DNA of 64,000 nucleotides from positions 3,666,062 to 3,730,061 of the forward strand of contig CP051231.1 of assembly GCA_017792405.1 (NCBI GenBank). The letters are read 5' to 3'. Positions 25,868 to 35,535 of the stretch are shown piece by piece (within the stretch, counting starts at the first letter, position 1; the number at the start of each line of letters is the position of its first letter). The notes under the pieces are model-generated. The model ran no database searches, was not told the DNA's origin, and was given only the letters and a program-made list of their open reading frames with translations. A program made the position numbers and the translations under genes. Source of the DNA: Oceanicola sp. (GTDB taxonomy: Bacteria > Pseudomonadota > Alphaproteobacteria > Rhodobacterales > Rhodobacteraceae).

Positions 25868-27751
25868 ATGAGCGGGAATCACGAACTAGATCAAGTAGGT
25901 GGCATGAAGACCGGCCATGAGGTCATACGCGACCAGTTGCGGCACCTCGATGGGTCTCCTGGCGTCTATCGGATGCTCGATGCGGAGAGCCGGGTACTCT
26001 ACGTCGGCAAGGCCCGGAACCTGAAAGCACGGGTCAGTTCCTACGCCCGGCCGACCGGCCACAGCCCTCGCATTGAGCGAATGATCTCCGAAACCGCGTC
26101 GATGATGTTCCTGACCACATCGACCGAGACGGAGGCGCTGCTGCTTGAGCAGAACCTCATCAAGCAGCTCAAGCCCAAGTTCAATGTGCTGCTGCGGGAC
26201 GACAAGAGCTTTCCGAATATTCTGGTGGCAAAGGATCACAGCTTTCCGCAGATCAAGAAACACCGGGGGGCTAAGAAGGAAAAGGGTGCCTACTACGGCC
26301 CCTTCGCCAGCGCCGGAGCAGTGAACCGGACATTGAACCAACTGCAGAAGGTGTTTCTGCTACGGAACTGCACCGACGCCACGTTTGAAACCCGGACACG
26401 ACCCTGCCTGCTCTACCAGATCAAGCGGTGCTCAGCCCCTTGTGTCGGGCACATCAGCGAGCCCGACTACTGTGCTTTGGTCGCCGATGCAGAGCGTTTC
26501 TTGCAGGGCAAGTCGACCCGTGTGCAGGAACAACTGGCAGAGCAGATGCAGGAAGCCTCGGAAGCAATGGAATTCGAGCGGGCCGCTGCGCTGCGCGATC
26601 GGATAAGGGCAATGACAGCTGTGCAGACAACCCAGGGCATCAACCCGCGGTCCACTCCGGAGGCAGACGTGATGGCGCTGCACATGGAAGGTGGCCTAGC
26701 CTGCGTCCAAGTGTTCTTTATCCGTGCCGGGCAGAACTGGGGCAACCGAGATTACTACCCCAGGCTTGGTGGTGCGGAGAGCCCGGCAGAAGTCTTGCAG
26801 GCGTTCGTTGGTCAGTTCTACTCCACCAAAGAGCCCCCAAAGCTGGTGTTGCTGTCAGACGATATCGAAGATCGCGAGGTCATGGAGCAACTGCTGACCG
26901 AGGCAGCCGGGCGCAAGGTGGAATTGAACGTGCCTCAGCGCGGAGAAAAGGCCGAAATTGTGGCAGGCGCGCTCAGGAACGCGCGAGAAAGTCTGGCAAG
27001 GAAGATGAGTGAGAGCGCAGCTCAGTCGAAGCTGCTAAAGGGGCTGGCTGAAGCCTTTGACCTTGCCACAGCTCCCCAGCGCATCGAGATCTACGACAAC
27101 TCCCACATCCAAGGCACGAATGCCGTCGGCGGGATGGTGGTGATGGGACCGGACGGTTGGGTGAAGAGCCAGTATCGGAAATTCAACATCAAGGGTGAGG
27201 ATCTGGTGCCTGGCGACGACTTTGGCATGATGAAGGAGGTGCTCTCACGCCGCTTCAAGCGGCTGCTGAAGGAAGACCCTGACCGCCAATCCGAAGCCTG
27301 GCCTGACCTCTTGCTGATTGATGGGGGTGCGGGGCAAGTGAGTGCGGTTGCTGAGATCATGGCCGAGCTTGGAGTGGAAGATGTGCCCTTCATCGGCGTT
27401 GCAAAGGGCATCGATCGGGACGCGGGCAAGGAGGAGTTTCACAGATCGGGTGAACGGCCCATGGCACTAAGGCACAATGACCCCGTACTCTACTTTATCC
27501 AGAGAATGCGCGACGAGGCACATCGCTTTGCCATTGGAACACACCGCGCCAAGCGCGCCAAATCCATGACAGCTACTCCGCTAGACGAAATTGCTGGCGT
27601 TGGCGCCACCCGGAAACGGGCGCTGCTAGCGCACTTTGGCTCAGCCAAGGCCGTGAGCAGAGCCGCATTGGCGGACCTAAAGGCCGTCGACGGAGTGAGC
27701 GAAGGTTTGGCGCAGAAGATCTATGATTTTTTTCACGAGAAGCGGTCATAG
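25868..27751 (+). CDS. uvrC: excinuclease ABC subunit C
   Basis: Makes the 3' and 5' incisions in nucleotide excision repair with UvrB. The 627-aa product has the N-terminal GIY-YIG domain ([21 protein letters not shown], residues about 34-54), the four-cysteine stretch region [15 protein letters not shown], a UvrB-interacting UVR segment ([22 protein letters not shown]), the RNase H-like C-terminal nuclease ([20 protein letters not shown]) and terminal helix-hairpin-helix motifs. Met13, preceded by AGGTGG, is an alternative start. It is transcribed towards pgsA with one opposing gene between. Confidence 0.95.
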   Translation: MSGNHELDQVGGMKTGHEVIRDQLRHLDGSPGVYRMLDAESRVLYVGKARNLKARVSSYARPTGHSPRIERMISETASMMFLTTSTETEALLLEQNLIKQLKPKFNVLLRDDKSFPNILVAKDHSFPQIKKHRGAKKEKGAYYGPFASAGAVNRTLNQLQKVFLLRNCTDATFETRTRPCLLYQIKRCSAPCVGHISEPDYCALVADAERFLQGKSTRVQEQLAEQMQEASEAMEFERAAALRDRIRAMTAVQTTQGINPRSTPEADVMALHMEGGLACVQVFFIRAGQNWGNRDYYPRLGGAESPAEVLQAFVGQFYSTKEPPKLVLLSDDIEDREVMEQLLTEAAGRKVELNVPQRGEKAEIVAGALRNARESLARKMSESAAQSKLLKGLAEAFDLATAPQRIEIYDNSHIQGTNAVGGMVVMGPDGWVKSQYRKFNIKGEDLVPGDDFGMMKEVLSRRFKRLLKEDPDRQSEAWPDLLLIDGGAGQVSAVAEIMAELGVEDVPFIGVAKGIDRDAGKEEFHRSGERPMALRHNDPVLYFIQRMRDEAHRFAIGTHRAKRAKSMTATPLDEIAGVGATRKRALLAHFGSAKAVSRAALADLKAVDGVSEGLAQKIYDFFHEKRS

Positions 27752-27755
27752 GACC

Positions 27756-28169
27756 TCAGTAGCGCGCCAACCGTTCCTCCCACATCACATAGCGGCCAAG
27801 AGAGTTTTTCTGGCTGGAACCAAGCACGTGGCACCCTCCTTTCTCGAAAATGTGCGTTACCTCGACGGTGGCATTCGGCACGGGAAGAGTGAAATGCAGC
27901 GCCGTTTGAGTAAAGTAACCGAGGCCTTGGGGCATGCCGGAAATTTCAAACGTGATTATGCCGGGAGCAGTCGCCTGCATCGGAATTTCCATCATCACAT
28001 CCGGCGTTTTCTCTTCTACAAAAACGTGCCGAAACCGAAGCCAAATGCCGTAGTCACTCTCTGGCGCAAGCTCCAGTTCCACGTTGTAAGCGTGGCTGTC
28101 ACCCTTCTCATCAGCCCAGCGGCCAGTGCCTATGTAGCAACCATGCGCATCAGCAAGTATTCCAGACAT
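27756..28169 (-). CDS. hypothetical protein, possible beta-barrel
   Basis: A 137-aa protein starting MSGILADAHGCYIGTGRWAD; GGAG lies 7 bases before the ATG. The upstream frame extends much further but runs antisense through pgsA, so it is a shadow. The sequence alternates hydrophobic and polar residues (YNVELELAPES, FRHVFVEEKTPDVMMEI, ITFEISG), suggesting a small beta-rich, lipocalin-like fold. I do not recognise a named family. It lies tail-to-tail with uvrC, 4 bases apart. Confidence 0.6.
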   Translation of the reverse strand: MSGILADAHGCYIGTGRWADEKGDSHAYNVELELAPESDYGIWLRFRHVFVEEKTPDVMMEIPMQATAPGIITFEISGMPQGLGYFTQTALHFTLPVPNATVEVTHIFEKGGCHVLGSSQKNSLGRYVMWEERLARY

Positions 28170-28284
28170 GTCTGCGCTCCTGTCGTTACAGTGCATGGTA
28201 GCACGGAACGACAGACCGCAGACGTTAGTACACCGTGAAATCGTCGCACTTCCACCCTCCCCAAGGCTGGGGTAAACCCGAAGC

Positions 28285-28902
28285 ATGGTCTGGACGATCC
28301 CCAATATCCTGACGGTCTTGCGCCTGCTTGCTGCCCCCGGCGTGGCGGTGATGTTCTTGTATTTCCATCGCCCATGGGCAGATTGGTTTGCTCTCGTGCT
28401 CTTCATGGCCGCCGCAGTGACGGACTTCTTCGACGGATGGCTCGCTCGAAAATGGAAGCAGGAAACTAAGATCGGAGCAATGCTCGACCCGATTGCCGAC
28501 AAGGCGATGGTGGTGATCGCGCTGCTCGTCATTACGGGCTTCTCGGGCATGAACCCCTGGATCCTGCTGCCGGCAACATTGATCATGTTTCGCGAGGTTT
28601 TTGTGTCGGGTTTGCGCGAGTACCTCGGCGATACGGCAGGTACCTTGAAGGTGACGCAGCTCGCAAAGTGGAAGACCACAACTCAGATGGTGGCTATTGC
28701 TATTCTGTTTTTGGGCACGGGTCTGGACTGGTTGACCCACCGCGGTGACGGGCCGGGAGGCTTGGCGCGCTTCCGGGATGGCCCGGCCGGTTGGGCAACG
28801 GTCACGGGAATATGGGTCCTCTGGCTCGCTGGCGCCCTTACGTTGGTGACAGGATGGGACTACTTCCGTAAGGCGCTGCCGTTCCTGAAGGGGCCGAAAT
28901 GA
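28285..28902 (+). CDS. pgsA: CDP-diacylglycerol-glycerol-3-phosphate 3-phosphatidyltransferase
   Basis: Makes phosphatidylglycerol phosphate at the inner membrane. The 205-aa product has the CDP-alcohol phosphotransferase motif DGxxAR...GxxxDxxxD: DFFDGWLARKWKQ then GAMLDPIADK (residues about 47-75), with four hydrophobic helices. MVWTIPNILTVLRLLAAP is the typical PgsA start. Its stop overlaps the moaD start (ATGA). The order uvrC-pgsA-moaD-moaE is seen repeatedly in alphaproteobacteria. Confidence 0.94.
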   Translation: MVWTIPNILTVLRLLAAPGVAVMFLYFHRPWADWFALVLFMAAAVTDFFDGWLARKWKQETKIGAMLDPIADKAMVVIALLVITGFSGMNPWILLPATLIMFREVFVSGLREYLGDTAGTLKVTQLAKWKTTTQMVAIAILFLGTGLDWLTHRGDGPGGLARFRDGPAGWATVTGIWVLWLAGALTLVTGWDYFRKALPFLKGPK

Positions 28903-29150
28903 CGGTGGATGTGCTCTACTTTGCATGGGTCCGCGAGCGGATCGGGTTGCCGCGCGAGATTGTCGAAACCGGGGCCGAGACAGTAGCCGAGTTGGTTGAC
29001 GAGCTCCGCGTCCGCGAGCCACGCTATGCCGCAGCGTTCGAGGATGTCTCAGCCCTGCGCGTGGCACTGGATCAGGAATTAGCTGACTTTGATGCTTCTC
29101 TGGAGGGCGTGCGCGAGGTGGCCTTCTTCCCGCCGATGACGGGCGGGTGA
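28899..29150 (+). CDS. moaD: molybdopterin synthase sulfur-carrier subunit
   Basis: Small beta-grasp protein of 83 aa whose C-terminal Gly-Gly (FFPPMTGG) is adenylated and thiocarboxylated. It then delivers sulfur for conversion of precursor Z to molybdopterin. The family features DVLYFAWVRERIG at the N-terminus and VAFFPPMTGG at the end are both visible. It overlaps pgsA and moaE by 4 and 1 bases, so it is translationally coupled. Confidence 0.94.
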   Translation: MTVDVLYFAWVRERIGLPREIVETGAETVAELVDELRVREPRYAAAFEDVSALRVALDQELADFDASLEGVREVAFFPPMTGG

Positions 29151-29593
29151 TGGCTGAGGTTCAGGTCCAGACAGAGAGCTTTGACGCCGGAGCGGAGCTG
29201 AACAGTTTCTCTGAAGCACAAGAAGGTGCAGGGGCTGTCGTGAGCTTTACGGGTGTGGTCCGTGATGTCGCCGGAGGTCTGGAGGCGATGGAGATCGAGC
29301 ATTATCCGGGCATGACCGAAAAGGCGATCGCAGGGATTGTAGAACAAGCGAAGAGCCGGTGGCCGCTCACCGGCGCTCTTGTGATCCACCGCCACGGGCG
29401 GCTGGAGCCAGGCTCACAGATCATGATGGTTGCCACCGCTTCCGCGCACCGCCTCGCCGCTTTCGAAGCTGCGGAGTTTCTAATGGACTACCTCAAAAGC
29501 CGAGCGCCCTTCTGGAAGAAAGAACTGACACGTGATGGCGCTGGCTGGGTAGCAGCTGTGGAAGCGGATGAGGATGCGCTGAAGCGCTGGTGA
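29150..29593 (+). CDS. moaE: molybdopterin synthase catalytic subunit
   Basis: Catalytic partner of MoaD in molybdenum cofactor biosynthesis. The 147-aa product has VVSFTGVVRD (residues about 31-40), MEIEHYPGMTEKAI, HRHGRLEPG and the active-site lysine region YLKSRAPFWKKE (about 118-129). The ATG overlaps the moaD stop (TGATG); a GTG one codon upstream is an alternative. Confidence 0.95.
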   Translation: MAEVQVQTESFDAGAELNSFSEAQEGAGAVVSFTGVVRDVAGGLEAMEIEHYPGMTEKAIAGIVEQAKSRWPLTGALVIHRHGRLEPGSQIMMVATASAHRLAAFEAAEFLMDYLKSRAPFWKKELTRDGAGWVAAVEADEDALKRW

Positions 29594-30055
29594 AGCCAAA
29601 GGCTCGCAGAAGAGCTATGTACACCCCGAAATCGCTCCGGTGGATAGCGTTCCAATGTCGCGGCATTGGCCGCTGCGTGATCTTCGAAGTGTTGCCAGAC
29701 GACCTAATAGGCGGCGGAATGGCCGAGGCACCGGGAGTAGGCACCGGTGCCGGAAGACCATTCGCCATGATCGTAGCCGGGATCGGACCAGTGCTTTCGA
29801 ATGGTTTCGCTATGCTGTCCGTTGCATCTGAAACAGCAGCTTCTTAGGGCCTAATCGGCTGGCCAAATATTTCGTGCGGAAGATGGCAAGCGAGCCCTTT
29901 TTGACACAAGCGCGGCGCCTGGGGAGTTGCCATTGCCGGGACCGTCCTAACGGGCCGCGTGGGTGTCAGTAACTGCCTGGATCAGCCGAGGCGCCACTCT
30001 ACCGAGTGCGCCGCGAGAGTTTGAGAGGGGGCGTAGAGTGAAGACGGTAATCCCG
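29594..30055. other. gap without a convincing gene
   Basis: This 462-base gap follows moaE. An 85-codon frame starts with GTG at 29590, overlapping the moaE stop, and runs to 29847, but it shows no family, signal or domain. A reverse-strand frame overlaps it. Its base composition is like coding DNA, so a decayed gene is possible. I found no clear terminator, tRNA or repeat. Confidence 0.4.
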
Positions 30056-30385
30056 TCATCCGGCCTGCTGATGACGCTCGATGTAGCTCCGGAGTTCCTC
30101 CGCTTCCCGCCGTGCATCACGAAGCCCGTCCATCGCAGCGGTTAGTTCGGCCTCGGTTTGGGAAAGCTGGTTTGTCAGTTCTGCCTCACGCTGCTGCAAG
30201 TAAGCAATTGCTTGATCACGTGTCTCTTCAGCTTCGTGGAGCGATTGGGCCATCTTGTCGAGTTCGCCCATTTCCGATTGCGTCACCCGGCTTAGACGGT
30301 GGATGAGCCAGTTGGCAAACCATCCCAAGATGAAAGCGACGAAGAGGATGATCGCCGTGACGATGATGAATTCCGATCTACTCAC
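30056..30385 (-). CDS. small membrane protein with coiled coil
   Basis: A 109-aa protein with one transmembrane helix at about residues 6-27 (FIIVTAIILFVAFILGWFANWL). It is followed by a long predicted coiled coil rich in Glu, Gln and Arg (MAQSLHEAEETRDQAIAYLQQREAEL and beyond). GTG at 30385 is chosen since GGAG is 7 bases upstream and it overlaps the OmpA-family stop by 8 bases; an ATG at 30424 would add a basic N-terminus. It is encoded just downstream of the OmpA/BON protein, so a joint envelope role is possible. Confidence 0.7.
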   Translation of the reverse strand: MSRSEFIIVTAIILFVAFILGWFANWLIHRLSRVTQSEMGELDKMAQSLHEAEETRDQAIAYLQQREAELTNQLSQTEAELTAAMDGLRDARREAEELRSYIERHQQAG

Positions 30386-32330
30386 CCGCGGTCTCCGCCT
30401 CACCTTCTTCTTCGGTCCCGTCATTTGACGGGTTTTCACCTTCTGCCTCATCACTGGCAGCAGCGCCAGCCTCTTCGGCTTCTCTTACGGCATCTGCGGG
30501 AACCAGAGTGAACTCAATCCGGCGGTTGGCTTCGCGGCCTTCCTCGGTTTCGTTATCGGCGATTGGCATCTCCTCACCGTAGCCGGTCGCCGTGATGTTG
30601 GAGGTCAGAACACGGCGGTTCATCAAGGCGTTAAGTACCGCATCCGCGCGCTGTTGCGAGAGTTGCTGGTTCATTTGCTCTCGGCCTTGGCTGTCGGTGT
30701 GGCCGCCAATCTCCATCGCGAAATCGACTTCCGAGCACTTGCCCTTAAGCACTTCGGCGATCTTGTCCATCACTCCGATAGCGGGGCCTGTGATCTCGGT
30801 GGAGCCAGGTTCAAAGGTGATCTTTGTGGCTTCGTTTATCGCGACGACCTTCGCCACACATTGCTCGGGAGTGGGCAAATCGGCGAGAGGATCGAGTTGC
30901 GCCTGATAGGTGACGGCAATCTCATAATGCGCACCCTCGCCCAGTTTCTCCGCCAGATGGCGGGCGATCTCAGCCTTTGCGTCTGGATTGCCTGTCTGGC
31001 CACGGACTTCGATGTATGCGGGCTGCACAACCACGGTACCGTTGTTCAACTGGCCGAGCGCCGTAAGGCCCGCCAAAACACGGATTGGCCAACCGTCGGG
31101 CAGGTCAGGATCGAGCCGAGTGGCCAGATAAACGGCCTCTGATCCGAAACTGGCCTGTGCAAAGCTCTTAACCGCCTCGCGCACCTGCTCGTTGGTCACC
31201 CGGCCACGGAGCGCAACACGACCCTCGGGAGAGCGGGTGGCGACAAACTCAGGCGGACCCTGATCTGCCTCGCCCGTACCGTCGACCTTGACCTGCTCAG
31301 GAAGTTTGGACGCGAGAGAAAAGACCTCCGGCAGGTTGCTCTCAAGCTCACCTACAACGCGGTCAAAGTCACTTTGCGAGGTGCCCGCGAGCGCCACGAG
31401 GGAAATGTCGGCATCGGAGAAGGTCACCGCACCGCCCCCCAATGCGCCAACCGCAGCGATTGCCTGTTCGGCGGCGTCAGCCCAGTCTGGCGTAGGTACG
31501 CCAAGGCCAAGCACGCAATCGGCCTGACCTTCGAGCCCCACAGCACGAGCAGCGGAGAGTATTCGGCGACGACTTTGCTCAGTATCCGCTGAACAGGCGT
31601 CAAACCGGGCTGTTCCGTTTTCATCGATCAGAAAACGGAGCGTGAAGGGGGTGATGACCGGACGCGGGGCTGTGATGTCGACAACAAGTCGAACACCGTC
31701 AGGTGCTTGCCGGGCGAGCATCGTCTCAAGTTTGCGCTTTTCAGCCCCTGACGAGGAAATTGCGGTGACTGCCACACGATCTGCCGCGATAGAGACCTTC
31801 GAGCGCGGCAGCGCATTGAGCGCGTAGAGCCCGAACTCAACAGCACGATCCCAGCCGTCTGGCACGGGGTAGTCAGCGGTTTCCAGCAGATCGGTGATCC
31901 CGACTCCCTGCCCGACAGCCTTTGTGATCCGGCCGGCGAAATCATCCCGGTCAATTTCCGCCGGGATCAAACCGATCATCGAGATCCCATCATCGTTTCG
32001 CAGGATCTCGATGGAAAACTTAGGAGCCGTGATGGGCTTGGCGGGCTCTACCTCGATCTGGTCGATCACCCGGGAGGCATCAACAACGGCACCGGTCGCG
32101 GAAAGAGCCCGAAAGCGAGCTGCCTCGGAGGGCGCAGTGCCGGAAAGGAGCACTTGAAGTCCGTCTGTCTCGACAGTCGCCCAGTCATGGCCTCCCTCAA
32201 TAAGCGCTGTCCTCACCGCAGAATGCGAACCCCGTTCAATCAACCCTGCGGCAGCCGTAGCGCTGACGTAGCAAAGAACAGCGGCAATAACGAGCGCGGC
32301 AAGGGTGACGGTTTTCGGGCTGAGACGCAT
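30378..32330 (-). CDS. OmpA-family protein with BON-like domains
   Basis: A 650-aa envelope protein. A membrane/signal segment at residues about 8-30 precedes a BON-like repeat (GLQVLLSGTAPSEA) and a long periplasmic stretch. The C-terminal OmpA peptidoglycan-binding domain is at about 490-610 (FEPGSTEITG, EIGGHTDSQGREQMNQQLSQQRA, TGYGEEMPI, NRRIEFTLV). An acidic, low-complexity tail (EEGEAETAGE) follows. Architecture resembles BON-OmpA proteins that bind the wall and may form or gate pores. The downstream small coiled-coil gene overlaps it. Confidence 0.85.
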   Translation of the reverse strand: MRLSPKTVTLAALVIAAVLCYVSATAAAGLIERGSHSAVRTALIEGGHDWATVETDGLQVLLSGTAPSEAARFRALSATGAVVDASRVIDQIEVEPAKPITAPKFSIEILRNDDGISMIGLIPAEIDRDDFAGRITKAVGQGVGITDLLETADYPVPDGWDRAVEFGLYALNALPRSKVSIAADRVAVTAISSSGAEKRKLETMLARQAPDGVRLVVDITAPRPVITPFTLRFLIDENGTARFDACSADTEQSRRRILSAARAVGLEGQADCVLGLGVPTPDWADAAEQAIAAVGALGGGAVTFSDADISLVALAGTSQSDFDRVVGELESNLPEVFSLASKLPEQVKVDGTGEADQGPPEFVATRSPEGRVALRGRVTNEQVREAVKSFAQASFGSEAVYLATRLDPDLPDGWPIRVLAGLTALGQLNNGTVVVQPAYIEVRGQTGNPDAKAEIARHLAEKLGEGAHYEIAVTYQAQLDPLADLPTPEQCVAKVVAINEATKITFEPGSTEITGPAIGVMDKIAEVLKGKCSEVDFAMEIGGHTDSQGREQMNQQLSQQRADAVLNALMNRRVLTSNITATGYGEEMPIADNETEEGREANRRIEFTLVPADAVREAEEAGAAASDEAEGENPSNDGTEEEGEAETAGE

Positions 32331-32402
32331 TGGTGCTCCGGCGCAGCTGCGGTTAGGCCTTTGCTTTAGAGTGCCGGGGAGCCGGGCGCAATCATGCCGC
32401 GA

Positions 32403-33365
32403 TCACAGAAGGATGACGGCGGCGAGAAACAGCACGGGGATCAGCCCAGCGTCGCGGTTGGAGCGGAACAGCCGCAGGCAGGTTGCGGGGTCGCCGGTGT
32501 TGAGCTGTCCGAGCTGCCAGGCGAGGTGCCAGCCCATTGCCCACACTCCGCAGGCGGCCAGTGCTAGCTGCAGCGGCGAGGCGGGCTCAATCAGCGCGGC
32601 AATCATTGCCACGGTCATCAGGGTCACGGTGAGCGCGAGGAAGAGCCGCAGGATCTGGGGCGAGTTCTCGCCGAAGAGCCGGGCGGTGGATTTGACCCCG
32701 ATCAGCGCGTCATCCTCGATGTCCTGATGGGCATAGATGGTGTCGTAAAACACCGTCCAAGCGATGCCCGCGAGGTAAAGGAACACCGGCGCCAGCGCGA
32801 GGCTGTCGGTATGCGCGGCCCAAGCCAGCAGGGCGCCCCAGTTGAAGGCGAGGCCCAGAAAGATCTGTGGCCACCATGTGAACCGCTTGGCGAAGGGGTA
32901 GATGCACACCAGCCCCAACGAGCCGATGCCGAGCCAGATCGCCGTGGGCGGGAAGGTGAGCAGGATGCCGAAGGCGACAAGCGCCTGCGCCGACATCCAG
33001 GCCAGCGCCTGCCTAACCGAAACCGCGCCCGAGGGGATCGGCCGCGAGCGAGTGCGGGCCACCGAGCCGTCGACGTTGCGGTCGGTGATGTCATTCCAGG
33101 TGCAGCCGGCGCCGCGCATCAGCACCGCGCCGATGCCGCAGCCTGCGATGATCCAGAGGTCGAACCAGCGCCAGCCGGTCGATGCGGCGGCGAGCAGCAC
33201 GCCCCACCAGCACGGCAGAAGCAGCAGCCATGTTCCGATCGGGCGGTCGGCACGCGACAGCCGCAGATAGGGGCGTGTGGCAGGCGGGGCCAAGCGGTCG
33301 ACCCAGTTGCCGCTCACCGCATCCGCGACCTGTCCCGCATCTGGCGTTTCGGGTTCGGCAGACAT
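32403..33365 (-). CDS. ubiA: 4-hydroxybenzoate polyprenyltransferase
   Basis: Prenylates 4-hydroxybenzoate in ubiquinone synthesis; integral inner-membrane enzyme of 320 aa. The first aspartate-rich motif appears as NDITDRNVDGSVART (about residues 90-104) and the second as YDTIYAHQDIEDD (about 208-220), both needed for Mg-diphosphate binding. RADRPIGTWLLLLPCWWG is the characteristic start of the first helix. The start MSAEPETPD is chosen; the frame continues upstream only as a shadow of rsmE. Divergent from rsmE by 12 bases. Third codon positions are unusually G/C-rich. Confidence 0.94.
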   Translation of the reverse strand: MSAEPETPDAGQVADAVSGNWVDRLAPPATRPYLRLSRADRPIGTWLLLLPCWWGVLLAAASTGWRWFDLWIIAGCGIGAVLMRGAGCTWNDITDRNVDGSVARTRSRPIPSGAVSVRQALAWMSAQALVAFGILLTFPPTAIWLGIGSLGLVCIYPFAKRFTWWPQIFLGLAFNWGALLAWAAHTDSLALAPVFLYLAGIAWTVFYDTIYAHQDIEDDALIGVKSTARLFGENSPQILRLFLALTVTLMTVAMIAALIEPASPLQLALAACGVWAMGWHLAWQLGQLNTGDPATCLRLFRSNRDAGLIPVLFLAAVILL

Positions 33366-33377
33366 ATCTCTGGCCCC

Positions 33378-34097
33378 ATGAAAGCAAAAGTTCGCCTCTA
33401 TGTAGATCACCCGCTGGGCGCGGGGCAAACCGTTGGATTGTCGCGGGAGCAGGCACACTACCTGTTCGCCGTCATGCGACTCGAGGCGGGTGACGGCGTG
33501 CTGCTGTTCAACGGCGAGGCCGGCGAATGGCTGGCCGAGGTGATCGTGGCGAACAAGCGTAACCCGGTGTTGGAGTGTCGCACGCAGACCGGCCCGCAGG
33601 TCTCGCCGCCCGATTTGTGGCTGCTGTTTGCACCGATCAAGAAGGCGCGCACCGATTTTATCGTCGAGAAGGCGACTGAGATGGGCGCGCGCCGGATAGT
33701 GCCGGTGCTGACCGAGTTCACCAACGCGGAGCGGGTGAAGATCGACCGGTTGCAAGCCCATGCGGTGGAGGCAGCCGAGCAGTGTGGCGGGACATTTGTG
33801 CCTAAGGTGGCTGAGCCGGTGAAGTTGGCAAACTTGCTGGACATGTGGCCGCAGGAACGAAGCCTGATGTTTTGCAACGAAGCGTTGGTGGGCGAAGACC
33901 GAAAGCTTGCCGGAACACGAGGCCCTTGGGCGGTATTGATCGGCCCCGAGGGTGGTTTTTCTGACGCCGAACGCCAGCGGCTCTCGGAGCTGTCCCAAGC
34001 CCACGCGGTAAGTCTTGGCCCGCGCATCCTACGGGCCGACACTGCGGCTGTTGCAGCGCTGACTGTTTGGCAAACGACGCATGGAGACTGGCAATGA
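33378..34097 (+). CDS. rsmE: 16S rRNA m3U1498 methyltransferase
   Basis: SPOUT-class methyltransferase acting on U1498 of 16S rRNA in assembled 30S subunits. The 239-aa product begins MKAKVRLYVDHPL (PUA-like domain) and has LLFAPIKKARTDFIVEKATEMGARRIVPV. The C-terminal SAM knot shows AVLIGPEGGFSDAE and LGPRILRADTAAVAAL. These two C-terminal blocks are diagnostic. Overlaps the GNAT gene by 4 bases (ATGA). Confidence 0.95.
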   Translation: MKAKVRLYVDHPLGAGQTVGLSREQAHYLFAVMRLEAGDGVLLFNGEAGEWLAEVIVANKRNPVLECRTQTGPQVSPPDLWLLFAPIKKARTDFIVEKATEMGARRIVPVLTEFTNAERVKIDRLQAHAVEAAEQCGGTFVPKVAEPVKLANLLDMWPQERSLMFCNEALVGEDRKLAGTRGPWAVLIGPEGGFSDAERQRLSELSQAHAVSLGPRILRADTAAVAALTVWQTTHGDWQ

Positions 34098-34954
34098 TCC
34101 GTCAGGCGCAGCCCGGTGACGAAACTCGGCTGGATGCGTTTCTGGCGGGGCATCCCGACACTTCGATGTTTCTACGCGGCAACCTTGCTGACCATGGACT
34201 TTCTCCGAGTGATCACCCGCACGCCAGTACGTTTTGGCTTTCGGAAACCGAGGCGGGTAATGTTCGTGCTGTCGTTGGTTGCAATAACGATGGTTTCCTG
34301 ATGGCGCAGGTGCCTGAACCTCTGCCGGGTCTGTGGGAAGCAGTGGCGAACGCACTTGGCGGTCGCAAGCTTGCCGGAATGACAGGCGAAGACGGACAGG
34401 TCCAAACGGCGCTGCAAGGCTTGGGCCTTGCGAACGCGCAGTTCACGCTAAACCACGATGAACCGCTTTACCGTCTCGAACTGGATAGGCTCGAAGACCC
34501 CTCGGCCAAGTTGCGGCCTCCACAGGCCCGCGACGAAGAGATGCTTCGACTTTGGTATGCCGAGCACTTCATCGACACAGGTTTTGCGCCCAACAAGAAC
34601 GAGGCGATGGTCGACGCACGGCGCCGTGCGGAACGAATGGTGCGGAGCGATGATTTGCGCATTCTTATCGAGGATGGCGTCCCGGTGGCGATGGCGGGCA
34701 TCAATGCGCGCGTGGCGGATTTTGTGCAGCTTGGCTCCGTTCATGTGCCGCGATCGATGCGCAATCGGGGGCTCGGTCGCAAGGTTACGGCGGCGCTGCT
34801 GGCTGAGCAGCGAACCAACAGCGCCCGCACAGCAGTGCTCTTTGCCAACAATCCTGCTGCTGCTCGGGCTTACGAAGCAATTGGTTTCAACCAAGTTGGG
34901 CGCTACCGGATCTCAATACTCACCCGCCCCACAGCCGCGCGTGTGCTGGCATGA
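34094..34954 (+). CDS. GNAT-family N-acetyltransferase
   Basis: Acetyl-CoA-dependent transferase, 286 aa. The C-terminal half has the GNAT core: VAMAGINARV, VQLGSVHVPRSMRNRGLGRKVTAALLAEQ (motif A, acetyl-CoA pyrophosphate binding) and AVLFANNPAAARAYEAIGFNQVGRY. The N-terminal half (IRQAQPGDETRLDAFLAGHP) is a second, degenerate GNAT-like unit. Start ATG overlaps the rsmE stop and its own stop overlaps the next gene, so three genes form a tight operon. Substrate unknown. Confidence 0.85.
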   Translation: MIRQAQPGDETRLDAFLAGHPDTSMFLRGNLADHGLSPSDHPHASTFWLSETEAGNVRAVVGCNNDGFLMAQVPEPLPGLWEAVANALGGRKLAGMTGEDGQVQTALQGLGLANAQFTLNHDEPLYRLELDRLEDPSAKLRPPQARDEEMLRLWYAEHFIDTGFAPNKNEAMVDARRRAERMVRSDDLRILIEDGVPVAMAGINARVADFVQLGSVHVPRSMRNRGLGRKVTAALLAEQRTNSARTAVLFANNPAAARAYEAIGFNQVGRYRISILTRPTAARVLA

Positions 34955-35475
34955 GCCTTATCCGCCCAGAAGCGCGGGCCGTACTCCACCGTTGGAGAGA
35001 GTGCATCGCTGGTGCGTGTGTTGCGGTCCTCGGAGTATTCTTTGGGCTCAACTCTTCCGGGCTTGTCTGGTGGTTGGCGGTCGCGCTGACGGCTCTAGGT
35101 TGCTTGGCGTTTTTCACGGGCCTCCAACGCGCCCGTATACGGCCACGTTCTGGTGGGCGCGGTGTGATCGAGCTTGATGAGGGCGCGTTGCGCTACCTGA
35201 CCGGCGAGGGTGGGGTGATCGTCTCGCTGCCGGAAGTCGTGCGCGTTGAGATCGAGACCACCGGTGATGGCCCGACAGAAGATGATTTGTTTTGGTTGTG
35301 GGTGACGCCGGAAGGTACCGCTCGCATTCCCGCCTCCGCAATTGGCTCCGAGAAGATGGTAGATGCCCTTGCCGCCTTCTCTGGGGCTCGTTACGAGCAG
35401 GTCATCGCGGCCTCCGGAAGCACCGAACCGCGGCTGTTCATCGTGTGGCAGAAGGATAGACTTCTGGTGCATTGA
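34951..35475 (+). CDS. hypothetical membrane protein
   Basis: A 174-aa protein with two hydrophobic helices near residues 20-60 (CIAGACVAVLGVFFGL and LVWWLAVALTALGCLAFF). A soluble beta-rich part follows (VIELDEGALRYLTGEGGVIVSLPEVVRVEIE). This resembles small PH-like membrane proteins, but I cannot name the family. It overlaps the GNAT gene by 4 bases and precedes gshA by 60 bases. Confidence 0.7.
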   Translation: MSLIRPEARAVLHRWRECIAGACVAVLGVFFGLNSSGLVWWLAVALTALGCLAFFTGLQRARIRPRSGGRGVIELDEGALRYLTGEGGVIVSLPEVVRVEIETTGDGPTEDDLFWLWVTPEGTARIPASAIGSEKMVDALAAFSGARYEQVIAASGSTEPRLFIVWQKDRLLVH

Positions 35476-35535
35476 CTTCACCGCTCATGCCGCCAAGTCT
35501 GACGGTTCAGAAGGCCACAAACCCCGGAGCCATAA

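Noticed and set aside
25578-25871. 97-codon frame in the AT-rich gap before uvrC
   Set aside because: Composition matches the AT-rich intergenic DNA rather than neighbouring genes, there is no ribosome-binding site and no domain.
28170-28679. N-terminal extension of the hypothetical protein at 27,756
   Set aside because: It would be antisense to the start of pgsA and has no homology-like features; GGAG supports the start at 28169.
32727-33377. N-terminal extension of rsmE
   Set aside because: It runs antisense through ubiA; the RsmE family starts at MKAKVRLYVD, at 33378.
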